Source of the DNA: Streptomyces fuscichromogenes
GTDB lineage: Bacteria > Actinomycetota > Actinomycetes > Streptomycetales > Streptomycetaceae
Direction: 5' to 3'
DNA length: 64,000 nt
Assembly (NCBI RefSeq): GCF_014645815.1
Contig: NZ_BMML01000001.1
Location: forward strand, 366,118-430,117
Both the position numbers and the translations under genes were made by a program. Shown here piece after piece: positions 22,122 to 29,309 of the stretch; the first letter of the stretch is position 1, and each line of letters opens with the position of its first letter. The notes below the pieces were generated by a model. The model did not search any database. It was not told the origin of the DNA and saw nothing but the letters and a program-made list of their open reading frames with translations.

Positions 22122-22736
22122 TCAGCCGGGTGGCCCGCCCACCTGCGCCGCGAGCCGCCGTTCCTCCCGGCGCTGGGCGCGGCGGCGCCAGAAGCGCCGG
22201 ATCCGGGAGACCAGGAACACCAGCACGATCAGGCCGGTGGCCAGCAGCACCGCGGCGATGATCGCCGCCGGCAGCGGATGGAACACCGCGAAGGTCACGA
22301 TCCCGGCGACCCCGAGATCCTCGGCCAGGCTCACCACGATGTTGCTGAACGGCTCCGGCGAGGTGTTGATCGCCATCCGGGTGCCGGCCTTCACGGTGTG
22401 GCTGGCCAGGGCCGTGGAGCCGCCGATCAGCCCGGCCGCCACGTCCGAGAGCGAGCCGCTGTGCCCGGCGAGCAGCGCCCCGACCCAGGCGCCCGCCACC
22501 GGCCGGATCACCGTGTGCACGGAGTCCCACACCGAGTCGACGTACGGGATCTTGTCGGCGACCGCCTCGCACAGGAACAGCACGCCCGCGACGATCAGCA
22601 CCTCGGGGCGCTGGAGCGTCCCGGGGACGTCGTCGCTCAGGCCCGTCGCGCCGAAGAGGCCGAGCAGCAGCACCACCGCGTAGGCGTTGATGCCGCTGGC
22701 CCAGCCGCTGGTGAAGACCAAGGGGAGTACCGACAC
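22122..22736 (-). CDS. DUF4126 domain membrane protein
   Basis: 204 aa with about four hydrophobic segments (LVFTSGWASGINAYAVVLLL near the N-terminus, VLIVAGVLFLCEAVAD, AGAWVGALLAGHSG, and a C-terminal helix ending in a basic tail RRFWRRRAQRREERR). The DUF4126 family has no assigned function. The start GTG 22736 lacks a ribosome binding site and has TACGAT about 8 nt upstream, so it may be leaderless. It is 47 nt upstream of the desaturase-like gene on the same strand. Confidence 0.82.
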   Translation of the reverse strand: MSVLPLVFTSGWASGINAYAVVLLLGLFGATGLSDDVPGTLQRPEVLIVAGVLFLCEAVADKIPYVDSVWDSVHTVIRPVAGAWVGALLAGHSGSLSDVAAGLIGGSTALASHTVKAGTRMAINTSPEPFSNIVVSLAEDLGVAGIVTFAVFHPLPAAIIAAVLLATGLIVLVFLVSRIRRFWRRRAQRREERRLAAQVGGPPG

Positions 22737-22939
22737 GGACGCGATCGTAACCAGTCGTCGGCCGCACGTCCTGGGCTCGCGTGCGCAGACCTGAGTACGC
22801 GTACCCAGGGAGCGACTTGAGTACCCGCGCGGATGGGCCGCGACCTGCGTGAACGAGAGAGTGGAGACACGGGAAGGGGCGCGAGGTCCGGTACCGCCGA
22901 CACGGGGCGGCGGAACGGCACCGGCGCCCTCGACCGCTC

Positions 22940-22965
22940 CTTCCGCCGATTCGCGTCGGCGGAAG
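22940..22965. terminator. Hairpin downstream of the TetR gene
   Basis: CTTCCGCCGA / TCGGCGGAAG with a 6-nt loop, a perfect 10-bp stem without a T tract. It could terminate the minus-strand TetR operon. Confidence 0.4.
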
Positions 22966-22989
22966 CGGGACACGGGGGAGCGGGGACCC

Positions 22990-23027
22990 GGGGGAACGAC
23001 AGGAAACCGGGGGAACGACAGGAAACC
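22990..23027. repeat. Perfect 19-bp tandem duplication
   Basis: GGGGGAACGACAGGAAACC occurs twice in a row, followed by degraded GGGGGAGCACGG-type units. It is non-coding. Confidence 0.8.
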
Positions 23028-23049
23028 GGGGGAGCACGGGGGAGTACGG

Positions 23050-23107
23050 AAGGCGCCGGTCCGACGGCGGCCCGCGGGGGACGCGGCCGCCCAGGGGCCG
23101 GCGCCTT
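23050..23107 (-). terminator. Long-loop inverted repeat at the TetR 3' end
   Basis: AAGGCGCCGG pairs with CCGGCGCCTT across a 38-nt GC-rich loop, starting 12 nt beyond the TetR stop on the minus strand. Confidence 0.45.
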
Positions 23108-23119
23108 CGTGCACCCGGT

Positions 23120-23800
23120 TCAGCCCTTGCCGCTCACCCGTCCCTGGAGCAGCCGCGACAGGGCCGCGTGGACGTCGTCCAGGGAGCGCTCCGGCTGGAA
23201 GGACTTCCAGTCCAGCGCGGCCACCAGCACCATCCCGACCAGCGCGGCCGCGGTCAGCTGGACGTCGATTTCGTCGCTGAACTCGCCTCCCGCCACGCCC
23301 TCGCGCAGCACGCCCTCGACGACCGCGACGGCCTGCTGCCGGACCACCATCAGCGTCGACTGCCAGGCCCGGTTGGTGCGCCACAGCTCCGCCACGTAGA
23401 GCTGCGTGAAGGCCGGGTAGCGGTCGATGAAGACGAGACCCGCGCGGACCATCGCGTCCAGGGCGTCGACCCGGCTGCCGCCCTCCCGCGCGGTCTGCTC
23501 GGCGGCGTCCCGCAGCGACGCGGTGAGCAGGCCCACGCCGTGCCGCAGCAGCTCCTCGAAGAGGACCGACTTGCTCGCGAAGTTGTAGTAGACGGTGCCC
23601 TTCGCGACGCCGGCCCGTTCGGCGATCTCGTCCACCGTGGTGGCCGAGAAGCCCTGCTCGGCGATGAGCGTGACGGCGGCCTCGTAGAGCTTCTGCCGGG
23701 TGGCCTCACGCCGAGTGCTGCCGCCCGTGGTGCTGCTGCTTTCCATGGTCCCGATTCTCACAGCAACGGAGGCTCCCGCGGGCCCGGAGGACGAGGTCAT
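23120..23800 (-). CDS. TetR family transcriptional regulator
   Basis: 226 aa from ATG 23800, which has GAGG 6 nt upstream and lies 8 nt after the YhgE-type stop. A shorter start at 23746 (MESSSTTGG, 208 aa) also fits but has a poor ribosome binding site. The TetR HTH is clear: REATRQKLYEAAVTLIAEQG, then FSATTVDEIAERAGVAKGTV and YYNFASKSVLFEELL. The C-terminal half is a TetR ligand/dimer domain. It is the last gene of an operon with an ABC ATPase and a YhgE-type exporter, and most likely represses that operon through the palindrome at 26717-26730. Confidence 0.9.
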   Translation of the reverse strand: MTSSSGPAGASVAVRIGTMESSSTTGGSTRREATRQKLYEAAVTLIAEQGFSATTVDEIAERAGVAKGTVYYNFASKSVLFEELLRHGVGLLTASLRDAAEQTAREGGSRVDALDAMVRAGLVFIDRYPAFTQLYVAELWRTNRAWQSTLMVVRQQAVAVVEGVLREGVAGGEFSDEIDVQLTAAALVGMVLVAALDWKSFQPERSLDDVHAALSRLLQGRVSGKG

Positions 23801-23808
23801 GGAGGTCC

Positions 23809-25893
23809 TCACAGACTCAGCTCGGGATGCAGGCGGTCCAGCGTCCACACCTGGCGGCGCCGGGCCGACACCGCGGTGAGCGCCAGGGCCCCCGCCGTGA
23901 ACGCCACCAGCACCGCGCAGGCCTGCCACACCGGCCCCAGCCCGCCGCCGGTGATCAGCCGCCGCAGCGCCGCCACGACATGGCTCATCGGCAGGAACGG
24001 GTGGATCGCGCCGAAGAAGCCCGGACTGGTCTGCACGGGATACGTGCCGCCCGCCGACGTCAGCTGGAGCATCAGCAGGGCGAGGACCAGGATCCGGCCG
24101 GCCGCCCCGAAGCGCGCGTTCAGCCACTGCACGATCGCCGCGAAGCACGCCGTCACCAGGAACAGGAAGCCGACGGTCCCGGCCGCCCGGACCATCTGGA
24201 GCCCGATCGCCCAGTGCAGTACGGCCATCAGGGCGGCCGTCTGCAGCACCCCGACCGCGACCACCGGCAGCCAGCCCGCGAGCGCGATCCGCCAGGCCGC
24301 CGAACCGGCCGCCAGCGCACGCCGGTTGAGCGGCTGGATCAGCATGTAGGCCACCATCGCGCCGACCCACAGGGAGAGCGGGATGAAGTAAGGGGCGAAC
24401 CCGGTGCCGTAGTTGGGCGCCTTGTGCAGGTCCTGCGAGGCGAGCCGGACCGGGTCGGACATGACCCCGGTGCGCCGGTCACGGTCCTGCCTGTCGTAGT
24501 CGGGGATCTTCGCCGCGCCGTCGTGCAGGCCGCCCGCGAGGGTGCTGGAGCCGTCGGCCAGCTTGTACATCCCGCCGTTGAGGTCGTAGGCGCCGGTCTT
24601 CAGCCTGCCGATGCCGCTGTCGAGGCCGGTGGCGCCGGTGGTGGCCGTGCCGAGTCCGGTGTGCAGCCTCGCGGCGCCCGCGGCGACCCGGGCCGCGCCG
24701 TCGTTCAGCCTGTCGATCTTCTTGACCGCGGCCGCGACGTCCTCGGAGAGGTGCGGGGCGCGGTCGGCGAGGGCCTGTGCCCGGCTCTGGAGCGTGCCGA
24801 GGTTCGCGTCGAGCGTCTTCAGGTCACCGTCCTGGTCGGCGATCAGCGTGTTCAGGTCGTCGGCGACGGCGGCCACGTCGTCGGCCGCGTCCCTGGCCTT
24901 CTTCAGGTCCGGGCAGACCGGGTCCACCGCCGAACCGGCCGGGCAGCGCGCCGCGTAGACCTCGTCCAGGGTGGCGGCGGCCGCGTGGGCGGTCTTCGCG
25001 GCCGCCGGAGCGGTCTTCACCAGGACGTCCAGGTTGCCGCGGACGGTCCGTGCCGAGTCGGCGACCAACTGCGCCGTGTCACCGATGGTCTTCTCGTTCC
25101 TCGCCAGGTAGGGGCCGACCCTGCCGTAGACCCCGTCGACCTGTTCCGCCAGCGCCTGGGTGCCGTCCGCGACCTGCCGCGAGCCGTCCGCCAGCGTCCC
25201 CGCGCCCGTGTTCAGCTTCCTGATCCCCTGGGCCAGCTTCCCGCTGCCGGTCTTGGCGTCCTTCAGGCCGTCCGCGAGGTCCTTCGACCCCTTCTCGGCC
25301 TTCCCGATGCCACCGGTCAGCGTGTCCGCGCCCTCGGCGGCCTTCACGGTCTGCCCGTGGATGTCGGCGAACGAGACGAAGATCCGGTCCAGGAAGGACC
25401 GGGACGCCTTGGCGGACGCGGCCGACCGCACCTCGTTGAAGACCGTGCGGGAGATCTGCCCGACGATGTAGTTGTTCGCGTCGTTCGTGCGCACCTGGAG
25501 CGCGCCGGTCTCGGGCGAGTCGCCCGCGCTGGAGGCGATCCGCGCGCTGAAGTCCGCGGGCATGGTCAGCGACAGGTAGTAGGTGCCGTTCTCCACGCCC
25601 CGGCGCGCCTCGGCGGCGCTCACCTCGTGCCAGTCGAAGGTCCTGCTGTCCTTCAGCCCGGCCACGATGTCGTCGCCCGCGGTGAGCCTCCGGCCGCTCG
25701 CCGTCGCTCCCTCGTCGTCGTTCACGAGCGCCACGGGGACGCGGTCGAGGCGGCCGTACGGATCCCAGAACGACCACAGGTACAGCGCGCCGTACAGCAG
25801 CGGCAGCACCAGCAGGGCCACCAGGGCCGCGCGCGGCAGCCTGCCCCGTCCAAAGCGCCTGAGCTCAAGCGCGGCCAGTCGCGGCGAACGCAT
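23809..25893 (-). CDS. YhgE/Pip family membrane protein (ABC-2-type)
   Basis: 694 aa. One N-terminal membrane helix (about 21-42) is followed by a long extracellular region (about 45-500) with heptad-like repeats such as GIGKAEKGSKDLADGLKDAK and GAGTLADGSRQVADGTQALA, typical of YhgE/Pip. Five or so membrane helices form the C-terminal ABC-2-like domain (about 505-680). Family members include the phage infection protein Pip and secretion-linked transporters. The N-terminus overlaps the ABC ATPase gene by 29 nt, so the two are translationally linked and probably act together. Confidence 0.88.
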   Translation of the reverse strand: MRSPRLAALELRRFGRGRLPRAALVALLVLPLLYGALYLWSFWDPYGRLDRVPVALVNDDEGATASGRRLTAGDDIVAGLKDSRTFDWHEVSAAEARRGVENGTYYLSLTMPADFSARIASSAGDSPETGALQVRTNDANNYIVGQISRTVFNEVRSAASAKASRSFLDRIFVSFADIHGQTVKAAEGADTLTGGIGKAEKGSKDLADGLKDAKTGSGKLAQGIRKLNTGAGTLADGSRQVADGTQALAEQVDGVYGRVGPYLARNEKTIGDTAQLVADSARTVRGNLDVLVKTAPAAAKTAHAAAATLDEVYAARCPAGSAVDPVCPDLKKARDAADDVAAVADDLNTLIADQDGDLKTLDANLGTLQSRAQALADRAPHLSEDVAAAVKKIDRLNDGAARVAAGAARLHTGLGTATTGATGLDSGIGRLKTGAYDLNGGMYKLADGSSTLAGGLHDGAAKIPDYDRQDRDRRTGVMSDPVRLASQDLHKAPNYGTGFAPYFIPLSLWVGAMVAYMLIQPLNRRALAAGSAAWRIALAGWLPVVAVGVLQTAALMAVLHWAIGLQMVRAAGTVGFLFLVTACFAAIVQWLNARFGAAGRILVLALLMLQLTSAGGTYPVQTSPGFFGAIHPFLPMSHVVAALRRLITGGGLGPVWQACAVLVAFTAGALALTAVSARRRQVWTLDRLHPELSL

Positions 25894-26689
25894 CGCCGGC
25901 CCCCTTCTTCTCCGTAGCCGCCGTAGCCGCCGTAGCCGCCGTAGCCGCTGTGGTCGTCGTGGTCGTCGTCGCCCCGTCGGGCTCCGTGGCCTGTGTGGTC
26001 TCCGTGGTCCCGGTGCGCACGACGACGGCCCCCGCCATCGCCTGTCCGCACACCGCCACCACCGTCGTCCCGGCCTCGGCGATCGACGCCAACAGCGCCC
26101 GCACCTCGGCCCGTTCGGACTCCGACAGCTTCAGGTCGGCGTCGTCCACGGCCAGCAGCCGCGGCTTGCCGACCAGCGCCAGCGCCACGGACAGCCGCAG
26201 CGCCTCGATCCGCTCCAGATCCCGTACGGCGGTCCGGGCGCCCTTCGGCAGCGACTCCAGGTCGAGCCCGGCGGCGGCCAGGGCGTCCTCGACGCGCTCC
26301 TGCGCCCGTGCCGTCCGCTCCGCCCGGGGCCGCAGCAGCGCACGCAGGGAGTCGCCGAACCGGCGTTGCAGCAGGGCTCGTTCACGCAGGTGCTCGCCGA
26401 CGGTCAGAGCGGGTTCGAGGTCGGTGACCCCGGCCACGTTGGCCACCGCGCTGATCCTCCGTACGGCCGCGAGCTGCCCCGGCAGCTTGGCCCCGCCGAC
26501 GGTCGCGGTGCCCTCGGTGGTCCTCATCCGGCCGGTGAGCGCGAGCAGCAGGCAGGTGCGGCCGGAGCCGGACGGCCCCTCCACCGTGATCAGCGCGCCG
26601 GGCCCGGCGTCCAGGGAGATCCCCCGGAACGCCCAGCCGCGCGGGCCCTTGAGCCCGAGGCGCTCGGCCGTGACAGGTACGCCGTGCAC
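25865..26689 (-). CDS. Degenerate ABC transporter ATP-binding protein
   Basis: 274 aa. Walker A is intact (EGPSGSGRTCLLL, with Arg for Lys in the usual GKT). The LSGGQ signature is not recognisable where RTAVRDLERIEALRLSVALA stands, and Walker B reads RLLAVDDAD with Asp-Ala in place of Glu-Pro. ATP turnover may be reduced or absent. The C-terminal 50 residues are a Thr/Ala low-complexity tail encoded partly by the 9-bp repeat at 25912-25947. It is the first gene of the ATPase / YhgE / TetR operon, with a TetR-type palindrome 28 nt upstream. Confidence 0.8.
   Translation of the reverse strand: MHGVPVTAERLGLKGPRGWAFRGISLDAGPGALITVEGPSGSGRTCLLLALTGRMRTTEGTATVGGAKLPGQLAAVRRISAVANVAGVTDLEPALTVGEHLRERALLQRRFGDSLRALLRPRAERTARAQERVEDALAAAGLDLESLPKGARTAVRDLERIEALRLSVALALVGKPRLLAVDDADLKLSESERAEVRALLASIAEAGTTVVAVCGQAMAGAVVVRTGTTETTQATEPDGATTTTTTTAATAATAATAATEKKGAGDAFAATGRA
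25912..25947. repeat. Four tandem CCGTAGCCG units inside the ABC ATPase gene
   Basis: CCGTAGCCG occurs four times without interruption, then TGGTCGTCG twice (25951-25968). The units are in frame (9 bp) and encode the Ala-Ala-Thr tail, so copy-number change would lengthen or shorten the tail without a frameshift. Confidence 0.85.
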
Positions 26690-26716
26690 AGGTTCCCCCC
26701 TGTGGCTCGTTTTTGA

Positions 26717-26730
26717 ACTGACTGGTCAGT
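26717..26730. promoter_or_regulatory. TetR-type operator in the divergent promoter region
   Basis: ACTGAC-TG-GTCAGT, 6-bp perfect arms, flanked on both sides by short T and A runs (TTTTTGA ... GCAAAAA). It lies 28 nt upstream of the ABC ATPase start and 133 nt upstream of the HEPN gene. The TetR encoded in the operon is the obvious candidate ligand. Confidence 0.65.
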
Positions 26731-26862
26731 GCAAAAACTATCCCGAACTCTCGATCGAAGCAAAACCCCAGGTCAGAACGGATTGTCAGTGCCATACCCC
26801 ACGATGGGCACATACGGCACCCCGTGTGAGGGCGCCGTCACTCAGACGACAGGAGGTTCGTC

Positions 26863-27426
26863 ATGGCCAACTCGTCAGCGTCCGCCGCCCACCGGCGCCG
26901 CGCCACCGGCCCTGCCCCCTCACTGACCGGGCCGGCGGGCGACGTGCACCCCGTGCTCCGCCGGGCCACGGCCCCGCCCGCCGCCCTCGACCTGCTCACC
27001 CAGGCCCGTGCCGCCCTCGACGAGGCCGAACTGCTCGACACCCCCAACGAGCGCTATGCGACCGCCCACCTCGCCGCCCTGCGCACCGCGGCCGCCGTGC
27101 TCGCCGCCCGCGCCCGCCCCGAGACCTCGCCCCGGCGCCGGGCCCGGATCCGCAGCGCCTGGGAGGTGCTCCCCGAGGTCGCGCCCGAGCTCACCGAATG
27201 GAGCGCCCTGTTCGCCTCCGGCGCCCGTCGCCGGGCCCGCGCCGAGGCCGGAATCCAGGGCGCGGCGAGCCGCCGGGACGCCGACGACCTGATACGCGAC
27301 GTGGCGGTGTTCCTCCGTATCGTCGAGCGGATGCTCGTCCTCCAGCCGGTGCTGCCACAGGCGCGCCGACAGGACGGGGAGCGGCCGCCCCGCGCTCCGG
27401 GGAGGGAGCTGCCCGACGCGGGATGA
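26863..27426 (+). CDS. SAV_6107-type HEPN domain protein
   Basis: 187 aa. Residues 40-165 form an all-helical HEPN domain. An R-x4-H motif (R64-Y-A-T-A-H69), the catalytic signature of HEPN ribonucleases, is present. The flanks are disordered and basic or Pro-rich. GGAGG lies 7 nt before the ATG. No MNT nucleotidyltransferase antitoxin is adjacent, so a classic toxin pair is not evident. Members are common in Streptomyces but their role is not established. Confidence 0.82.
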   Translation: MANSSASAAHRRRATGPAPSLTGPAGDVHPVLRRATAPPAALDLLTQARAALDEAELLDTPNERYATAHLAALRTAAAVLAARARPETSPRRRARIRSAWEVLPEVAPELTEWSALFASGARRRARAEAGIQGAASRRDADDLIRDVAVFLRIVERMLVLQPVLPQARRQDGERPPRAPGRELPDAG

Positions 27427-27587
27427 CCGGGCCGGGAGCCGCCCGACGCGGGATGACCGGCCAAGGCGGCGGAGGCAATAGGGTGGAGAGCGCCTGAAGC
27501 CTTCCTTTCTCCCGCACCTCGGGCCGGGGAGGCACCGAGTTCGCGCCGCCGGGCAAGAGGCGGTGCCGCGCCGAGGAGTCAACTGCC

Positions 27588-28358
27588 GTGCCGGACCCCA
27601 CTCGACCCCGCGCCTCTCTCCGCACCGCCGTGGTCTGGGAGGTTCTCCAGGACGCCCTCGACCGCCGGGTCAAGGCCACCGGCCGGGACGCGCTGGACGT
27701 CCTGGACACCGGAGGCGGCAGCGGCAACTTCGCCGTCCCCCTGGCCCGCCTCGGCCACCGCGTCACCGTCGTCGACCCCAGCCCGAACGCGCTGTTCGCG
27801 CTGGAGCGCCGGGTCGCCGAGGCCGGTGTGGCGGACCGGGTCAAGGGCGTCCAGGGCGATGTCCTCGGCCTGTTCGACGTCGTCGAGCGCGGCGGCCACG
27901 ACGTGGTGCTGTGCCACGGCGTCCTGGAGCACGTCGACGACCCGGCCGAGGGTGTGCGCAACACGGTGGCCGCGCTGCGCTCCGAGGGCGTCCTCAGCCT
28001 GCTCGCCGCCGGGCTCGGCGGGGCCGTGGTCGCCCGCGCCCTCGCCGGCCACTTCAAGGAGGCCAAGCAGGCCCTGGAGAGCTCCGACGGCCGCTGGGGC
28101 AGCGGTGACCCGATGCCCCGCCGCTTCACCGCCGACCAGCTCGTCGGCCTGGTCGAGGACGCCGGCCTGGCCGTCGCCGCCGTGCACGGCGTGCGGGTCT
28201 TCGCCGACCTGGTCCCCGGCGTCCTGGTGGACACCGAGCCCGGTGCCCTGGACGCGTTGCTCAAGCTGGAGGCCGCCGCGGCCGAGCTCCCCGCCTTCCA
28301 GGCCCTCGCCACCCAGTTGCATGTGCTCGGCGAGACACCGGGTGCCACCGGGGTCTGA
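27588..28358 (+). CDS. SAM-dependent methyltransferase, class I
   Basis: 256 aa. Motif I is LDVLDTGGGSGNFAVPLA, followed by the acidic ribose-binding turn TVVDPSPNALF and VLCHGVLEHVDDP, a typical methyltransferase_11 layout. The protein resembles tRNA cmoM/UbiE-type enzymes in length and motif spacing, but the substrate is unknown. GAGGAG precedes the GTG start. Confidence 0.85.
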   Translation: MPDPTRPRASLRTAVVWEVLQDALDRRVKATGRDALDVLDTGGGSGNFAVPLARLGHRVTVVDPSPNALFALERRVAEAGVADRVKGVQGDVLGLFDVVERGGHDVVLCHGVLEHVDDPAEGVRNTVAALRSEGVLSLLAAGLGGAVVARALAGHFKEAKQALESSDGRWGSGDPMPRRFTADQLVGLVEDAGLAVAAVHGVRVFADLVPGVLVDTEPGALDALLKLEAAAAELPAFQALATQLHVLGETPGATGV

Positions 28359-28635
28359 GGTGCTCCTGGGACGTGCCCGCTGATCAGGGGCTCGGCAGCG
28401 GATGGAGTACGCCACAGGCCCCCCGATCGAGGGGTTTGCGCCGTATGATCGAGGGAGATCGCCCGGCATGACGGGTCGGCTCCTGGGGAATGGAAGCCTC
28501 AGCGAGCCGGGACGGCCATGTCGGATTCCGGTTGGCCAATTGGCCTAGAGGGGCGGGTTTCACGGGGGCGATTCCCTGCCTATCCTGAAGGGACCCCCCG
28601 GGTCGCCCCGGCGACTGCACGATGAGGAGGACGCC

Positions 28636-29028
28636 GTGCCGCTCTCGGAGCACGAGCAGCGAATGCTTGAGCAGATGGAGCGAGCGCTGTACGCCGAAGA
28701 CCCCAAGTTCGCGACAGCGCTTGAGGGAAACGGGCTGCGGACGTTCACCCGGCGACGGGTCTACCTGGCGGTCGTCGGCTTCCTCGTGGGTATCGCGCTC
28801 CTCATGGCCGGAATGGTCGCACAGCAGATCATCTGGGTCAGCGTGGTGGGCTTCCTGGTCATGCTGGGCTGCGCGGTCCTCGCCGTCACCGGCTGGCGCA
28901 AGGCCCCCAAGCCCGGCGAGCAGCCCGCGGGAGGCGCACAGGCCCGCCGTCAGGTCCGGCCGAAGCGCTCCATGATGGACCGCATCGAGGAGCGCTGGCA
29001 GCGCCGCCGCGACGAGCAGGGCCAGTGA
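28636..29028 (+). CDS. DUF3040 membrane protein
   Basis: 130 aa. The N-terminal motif PLSEHEQRMLEQMERALYAEDPKF defines DUF3040. Two membrane helices follow (about 43-62 and 66-87), then a basic cytoplasmic tail (KRSMMDRIEERWQRRRDEQ). The family is actinobacterial and often sits near division or wall genes. Its function is unknown. GATGAGGAGG is the ribosome binding site. Confidence 0.88.
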   Translation: MPLSEHEQRMLEQMERALYAEDPKFATALEGNGLRTFTRRRVYLAVVGFLVGIALLMAGMVAQQIIWVSVVGFLVMLGCAVLAVTGWRKAPKPGEQPAGGAQARRQVRPKRSMMDRIEERWQRRRDEQGQ

Positions 29029-29062
29029 GGCTTCGCCTGGCAGGCCCAAACAGAGCGTGACC

Positions 29063-29094
29063 GAGGGGTGACCGTCACTGGGCGGTCACCCCTC
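29063..29094. terminator. Terminator after the DUF3040 gene
   Basis: GAGGGGTGACCG / CGGTCACCCCTC, a perfect 12-bp stem with an 8-nt loop, 34 nt after the stop. It lies between converging genes. Confidence 0.7.
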
Positions 29095-29157
29095 AGGCGT
29101 TGTTCAGTCGGCCGGAGCCAAGGACCTCGCTGCGGGCTGTGAGTCGCTGCGGGCCGG

Positions 29158-29199
29158 TGGGGGTTGCTCGCGCAGTTCCCCGCGCCCCTTACGGGGCGC
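29158..29199 (-). repeat. Dispersed repeat, copy D
   Basis: The reverse complement reads GCGCCCCGTAAGGGGCGCGG then GGAACTGCGCGAGCAACCCC. It includes the short hairpin GCGCCCC / GGGGCGC. It lies in the 281-bp interval between DUF3040 and the transglutaminase gene, which otherwise holds only the 29063 hairpin. Confidence 0.7.
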
Positions 29200-29309
29200 T
29201 GTAGTCACGCCAGTTACATAGCTGCGGGCAGGCGTGCCGCAGGGCGGCACGGGTGGGCGCGGCGGCACCCGGCAAGCGCCGGTGAGCGACTCCGCCCCGC
29301 CCGCCCCCG

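Larger units (their letters stand above)
22737..23119. other. 383-bp non-coding interval with hairpins and tandem repeats
   Basis: It holds the promoter of the DUF4126 gene at its left end, a 10-bp hairpin at 22940-22965, a perfect 19-bp tandem duplication at 22990-23027, and a wide 10-bp inverted repeat at 23050-23107 next to the TetR stop. Short open frames here look like high-GC noise. Confidence 0.6.

Noticed and set aside
22849..23399. Plus-strand frames in the gap beside the TetR gene
   Set aside because: Low-complexity Gly/Arg/Pro products covering tandem repeats and antisense to TetR.
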